Part shown: one piece after another, positions 1 to 64,000 of the stretch
How the letters are laid out: each line of letters begins with the position of its first letter
Position numbering within the stretch: position 1 is the first letter of the stretch
Origin: Scylla paramamosain
Taxonomy: Eukaryota > Arthropoda > Malacostraca > Decapoda > Portunidae
Assembly (NCBI RefSeq): GCF_035594125.1
Contig: NC_087155.1
Coordinates: forward strand, 4,476,692 to 4,540,691
Length of the DNA stretch: 64,000 nt
Reading direction: 5' to 3'
Made by a program: the position numbers and the translations under genes
Notes under the pieces: model-generated
The model's input: only the letters and a program-made list of their open reading frames with translations
Database searches by the model: none
Told to the model about the DNA's origin: nothing

Positions 1-405
<405 letters not shown>

Positions 406-406
<1 letters not shown>

Positions 407-1531
407 TCGTATATAGAATGTTTTATTTAAGCCATAATAAATAAATTAGAAATGTAGATCACATACCAAAGTAGAATTTGACTCTTGTAGATCACGTTGG
501 CAATGTAGACTGCATACCAAAGTAGCAATGCACAAACACTAAATAAAAAAAAAATCAATACAACAATGAATCTCATGCAGTCTTCCATGTAGCAACAACC
601 ACTCTATCCTGCAAATGAAAACAGATCATAAAAGTTTTAACAAGCAGGAAAACTTTAATTTCTATTAAAAATCACTGAAGCTTCTAGCATGACTTTAACT
701 TGCTTTTACCACTTCTATTTTGGAAGTAGAAAGAATAAAGTGAGTGGCAGAGATAAAATCATAACTGAATCATAATGATGGATGGGATAAAAATATGAGA
801 GATGAAAGAGAAATTTCAACTTTAAGCATGATGTCTTCAAAGCTCTGTTTCTCAGTTTTCTCTCTACTCTTTTACTTGCAGATTCATGAATTTTAACTTG
901 TACTGAACCCCCCCAAAAATCTATTGTTAAAATGTAATGAAAGTAAACAAATGTGTTATCTTAATTTACATAGACCACATATTTTGAGGTAAGGAGGTTT
1001 AAAATTAAGTGTTCTGCATAACTTAAAACATACTCTAATATCTTAGATAAGTAAAGTTTTGTTATAAATCTCTTCTGCTGCATGCTGAGAGTTAGTGGCC
1101 CATATTCATAACAACTGTTTGAGTAGTCACCCTGAGGCAAGCAAGCATTTTATCAAGGTGAAAGTTGGTAACAGCATCACAACAAGCTTAAAACATACAT
1201 GCAATGAGCACAACAGGCATGCTGGGACTACATGCTGGACTGGTATTCATATCACAGCAGAATCATGGCTCACTACCTGTTGGGATGCATTAGTTGATTA
1301 TTTGTATTGTATTACATGCTTTCTACACTGTTATCACCATATGCAAAATGTAAACATTATATCCTACCAAAGTTAGATGATACCCCACTCTATAAACAAT
1401 GACATGATTTACAATACTGCTGTTTTAATGTGTTAACAATAGATACATGAATGCCACACAGTATACTGTTGAAGTAAAAATTATTGACTACATTTCATAA
1501 AATGCTATAACAAAAGGAGAGTTTTCTAATG
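406..1531. other. 3' flank or UTR of PDZD8; no other gene seen
   Basis: This A/T-rich stretch lies past the presumed PDZD8 stop on the minus strand. The longest open frame (1095-1376, plus strand) has no domain and unremarkable composition. Minus-strand ATTAAA is at 1429-1424 and AATAAA at 427-422; either could serve polyadenylation. Nothing else is recognisable. Confidence 0.4.
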
Positions 1532-60762
<59,231 letters not shown>

Positions 60763-62220
60763 CTGAAAAAACGAATCATTAACTTGAAAGTTAAATGTTT
60801 AAAAGATGATTTATCATAATGTTGTACTTAATCTAATGTGACCAGACCTAAGATACCTATTTAAATAAGACATGAGTTCACAAGCTTGTAATAAGTGACA
60901 TTTATTGTTTATCAGCAGTTTTCAAAGCAGCCTGTTCTTTCATTCCATCCACAAATTTATGTAAAGCCATTAAAACAATCATACATTTTCTGGTTGAACT
61001 TAATATTTTTCAGGTATTGGGATTCATCCTTAGTACCCAACTTACCATCTTTTTAAGTCTAGCTAGAATTATTTGATTATGATGATAATGATAATGCTAT
61101 AAACCACACTTTTTACATATTGAGATTTCTGTAGCTCCTAAGAAAATTTTGGGAGATTCCACTGCAATATGAGGCTACAGCTAAAATGCTTAAGATTTGA
61201 TACATATAGGAAAAATTATTTAGCACATTCAAGGCACCTATATCTACTACATTGTAAATCTGGTATATAAGGTTTTGCTAAAATCTGTTATAAGGTGTCT
61301 TTTTGTGTACAGCATACAGTGGCAAAAGAATTATACCTCATTGATGATTTTCAATGTAAACTAACATGAAAGAAAACTGTAGATGGTAAAATCCTACAAA
61401 TAACTTACACTATTAAAGTAACACAAAAAAACACAAACTCTTGAGACAGGAATACATTCTGGTACAAAATGGAATACAAAGAGAGAATAATTAGTAATAC
61501 AAAATGTAAAATAAATAAAGAATGAATCACACAAATATTAAGATTATTGTGATGTAAAATGTTAAGATGATTCTCAACATTCAAGATGGGATTTATATGC
61601 TTTCAACCATTCTAGATTTTCAGATTACATTAATAATGTTGAAGGTGCTACTAAAATTACTGAAAGGGATTATAATCACTATTTTCTATTAGTTGTTAAC
61701 ACTTTGCTACGCAATCATTTCATTACTCCTATCATCTAGTTTTATCAACACATTCTATTGATGGCCTTTACTGTGTTCAATATTCTTAAGTTTAAGGCCA
61801 GACCATACAGCGGTGTACTATCTAATGTAGCTAATGTATATCAAGGATTTATGCAGTGCACCAAAGAAACAATTGGGTACCCAGCATAATTTAGGAAAAA
61901 TCTTTTCAAATTGTTAGTTAACATGTACCAAATAGTAATGAGCCTTAACTCCACTTCTCACAAAAATGTCAATGTACACTATTGTGTACCCTTAACATGT
62001 CTCCTGTATTCATTTCTTCATTAACTTTGCTAAAACTTTTATTTATTTTCTTATTTTTTTGTTTGTAAGTAAAATAATGCATTGCTTTGACTAGCTCTAT
62101 GACTGAAACTTGCCTCATTCCACTATATCACTATACAGAAAGCACACTTAACCATTGGATGCGTAACCAAGAATAGATAGGTACGTAATATAGTGTGGAA
62201 CACACACACACAAAGAATGT
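60763..62220. other. PDZD8 intron upstream of the first exon in the window; nothing recognised
   Basis: A/T-rich with no convincing exon or repeat. The preceding exon must end in phase 1 (one base of a split codon); no matching candidate was found here. Confidence 0.4.
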
Positions 62221-62224
62221 TTTA

Positions 62225-62460
62225 TAAATTTAGACACAGAGTACAAGGGGACACAATAAGAAATTGAAGAAAGCTAACTGTAGAAGAGACATCAAGAACT
62301 ATGGTTTTCCTCACAAAAGTATGAACAAATGGAATGAACTCAGTGAAGATGATGGAAATGTTGAAACTGTCCGTGCTCTTAAGACCAAACTAAATAGATA
62401 TAGGGACGGGATACTATGAGATTACTCCCCTCCCATAAGCCACAACTAGGTAAATAAATA
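62225..62460 (+). pseudogene. LINE 3' end fragment
   Basis: The plus strand reads NYGFPHKSMNKWNELSEDDG with VRALKTKLNRYRDGIL, the same C-terminal tail as 55400-55256, and ends ACAACTAGGTAAATAAATA, the typical short-repeat 3' tail of this LINE group. Confidence 0.65.
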
Positions 62461-62599
62461 CAAGCAGCCAAGCTGGGAGGACACATGAGTAGCAGCTCCA
62501 CGACTATGATAAGCCAGTTGTGGTACGGGGAGATGAAGTGGTACTGCTTCCATCTCATCAATGAAATAAAAAAAAAGGTGGAAGTGATATTAAAAGTAG

Positions 62600-64000
62600 A
62601 GGTGGAAGAAAAAATAGGAGAAAATGGAGCTGAACTAAAGTGAACTGTTTATGCAGAGTGATGGGGTGATGGCAGGAGGAAACAAAAGTGAAACCTTTTC
62701 AAGGTTTAGTGCAGGAGACAGAGATAAACACAAAACTGTGGCAGAGAAGGGTGTTGGGCCTGGGAAATGACACTGAAAGATTGATGGAAAGAATTAAAGT
62801 TATAGAGGAGACCTAGGTAAGCAAGTGTAAAGAAACAAAGGGATTGAGAGTCAAAAATGTAGAGCTAAGAAATCAATGCAGCACTCTGGAAATTGAAATT
62901 AAGGAATGCAGTAGGAAAGTGGAAGGAAGTGTCAAAACTGTAGTTCATCTAAGTGAAAGGCAAGATGCATGGAAAAAGCTTCAAAAAGGAGGAAAGGTAA
63001 AGTTTGAGAGGAAAGTAGATAAGATGGAAAAACAAATGAGTGAAAAAAAGACCATGTAAGGAGACAGTGTAAATTGAGAAAATAATAGAGGAACAATTAA
63101 ACAAGGCCAAAATAACACAAAAGGTGGTAAAAGTTATCAAGAGTAACAAATCCTTCGTAAGGGAGACAGTTGATAAAAAGATATGCATTATTGTCTATTA
63201 TTGTATTATTTTTTTCAAGGCAAGATGGGATATGTTCCATAAGGCTACAAGGGTGCAAGAGAAGTGGGATAAGTTTCTTAAAATATACAAATGAGGAAAA
63301 AAGAGGATTGTGCCTAAAAGGCAGACAATAATAGTTGGTAAAAAAAGTGTGGTTTAATAAAAGATGCAAAGCAGCAAGGACAAAAGAGGATTTATAGAAA
63401 AAAGTGGAGGAAAAGTAAAAGAATTAACTTATGGAATAATTACAAACAAACAAGAAATGATTATGTGAAAATCCTAAAGAGATGAAGAAAGACAGTTTGA
63501 AAAGATATAATAAACAGGTGTGAGCATGAGTCTATAGACATGTGAATGATAAACTGAAAAGCAAAATGAGTATAGAAAAACTGAGGATCCCAAAATAGAT
63601 GGCAGAAGTGATGAATGAAAGCTTCAAAGAAGTTTTTACAAAGCAAAAGAATTCATAAGGTCACTGGACATACAGGAAAATAGAAAAATGGAGGAATTTC
63701 AAGTAAACAAAGGAAATTAATGAAATCATCAAAACTTTAGATGTGAGAAAGGCCGCAGGACCAGATGAAGTGTTGGGATGGGTATTAAAAGAATGCAGTA
63801 ACCAGCTTGAAGATAAGTTATATATCATCACATGTACCTCTATTAATGAAGGAATAGTTCCACAGGATTGGAAAAGGGTGAACATCATGCCCATATCTAA
63901 AAAAAGGACACACATGACCCACTAAATTACAAAGTAGTTTCACTGATGAATATGGTAGCAAAAAATATGTGAAAGGATAATGGAAAAACAAATGGACCAA
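62600..64000 (+). pseudogene. LINE-4: ORF1 coiled coil and start of reverse transcriptase, cut by the window end
   Basis: A plus frame 62844-63059 is coiled-coil-like (VELRNQCSTLEIEIKECSRK, KLQKGGKVKFERKVDKMEKQ). Further on, after many breaks, 63743 onward reads RKAAGPDEVLGWVLKECSNQ and INEGIVPQDWKRVNIMPISK, the classical text ahead of RT motif 1. The endonuclease region between is missing or unrecognisable, and the polymerase continues past 64000. Confidence 0.6.

Noticed and set aside
1095..1376. 93-codon His/Cys/Thr-rich frame
   Set aside because: No family pattern and lies in the 3' flank of PDZD8 on the other strand.

Overview
The window looks like nuclear DNA of an arthropod with an intron-rich, repeat-laden genome. 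A decapod crustacean is my best guess, from the very abundant (AT)n, (GA)n and (GT)n microsatellites, the mixture of Jockey/CR1-like LINEs, BEL/Pao, Tigger, mariner and piggyBac relics, and LINE tails ending in TAGGTAAATA-type repeats. There are no bacterial-style operons, and I recognised no tRNA, rRNA or CRISPR array. Species assignment is inference only.

One host gene runs along the minus strand through almost the whole window: a homologue of PDZD8, the ER-anchored lipid-transfer protein of organelle contact sites. Eight coding exons can be joined in frame (60762-60353, 60081-59621, 58312-58126, 57559-57317, 42482-42309, 39393-39205, 30803-30594 and, less certainly, 1630-1532). They give about 656 C-terminal residues: a Ser/Thr/Pro linker, a C2-like domain with a charged insertion, a split C1 zinc-binding domain, a Ser/Pro linker, and a helical/coiled-coil C-terminus. 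The TM, SMP and PDZ parts should lie beyond 64000. Everything else recognisable is intronic mobile DNA or 3' flank.

Layout. 1-1.5 kb: AT palindrome with a mariner end, then 3' flank/UTR. 1.63-30.59 kb: a 29-kb last intron holding LINE-1 (2718-7756; ORF1 and ORF2 each broken by one in-frame TGA) inserted in a GA microsatellite inside a dispersed repeat; a mariner relic (8.6-9.3 kb); the second copy of that repeat (10.9-11.9 kb); Tigger-like MITEs; a piggyBac relic (15.3-17.2 kb); two nested BEL/Pao elements (18.4-26.75 kb) that carry a Tigger derivative and a GC-rich, hairpin-rich insert; and minus-strand LINE fragments (26.76-29.9 kb). 30.8-39.2 kb: head-to-head MITE copies, LINE-2 fragments and Tigger derivatives. 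42.5-57.3 kb: a 14.8-kb intron with a three-level nest, in which a 1052-bp terminal-inverted-repeat element with a SAP-like coding remnant (47558-48609) sits in LINE-2 (about 46695-51048), which itself splits a Tigger transposase relic (45747-51400). 58.4-59.5 kb: a microsatellite-loaded MITE between the C2 and C1 exons. 60.8-64 kb: intron with LINE pieces, the last running off the window.

The transposable elements do not work together. They record successive insertions into PDZD8 introns, and several nestings can be ordered in time by reading-frame and target-site arithmetic.
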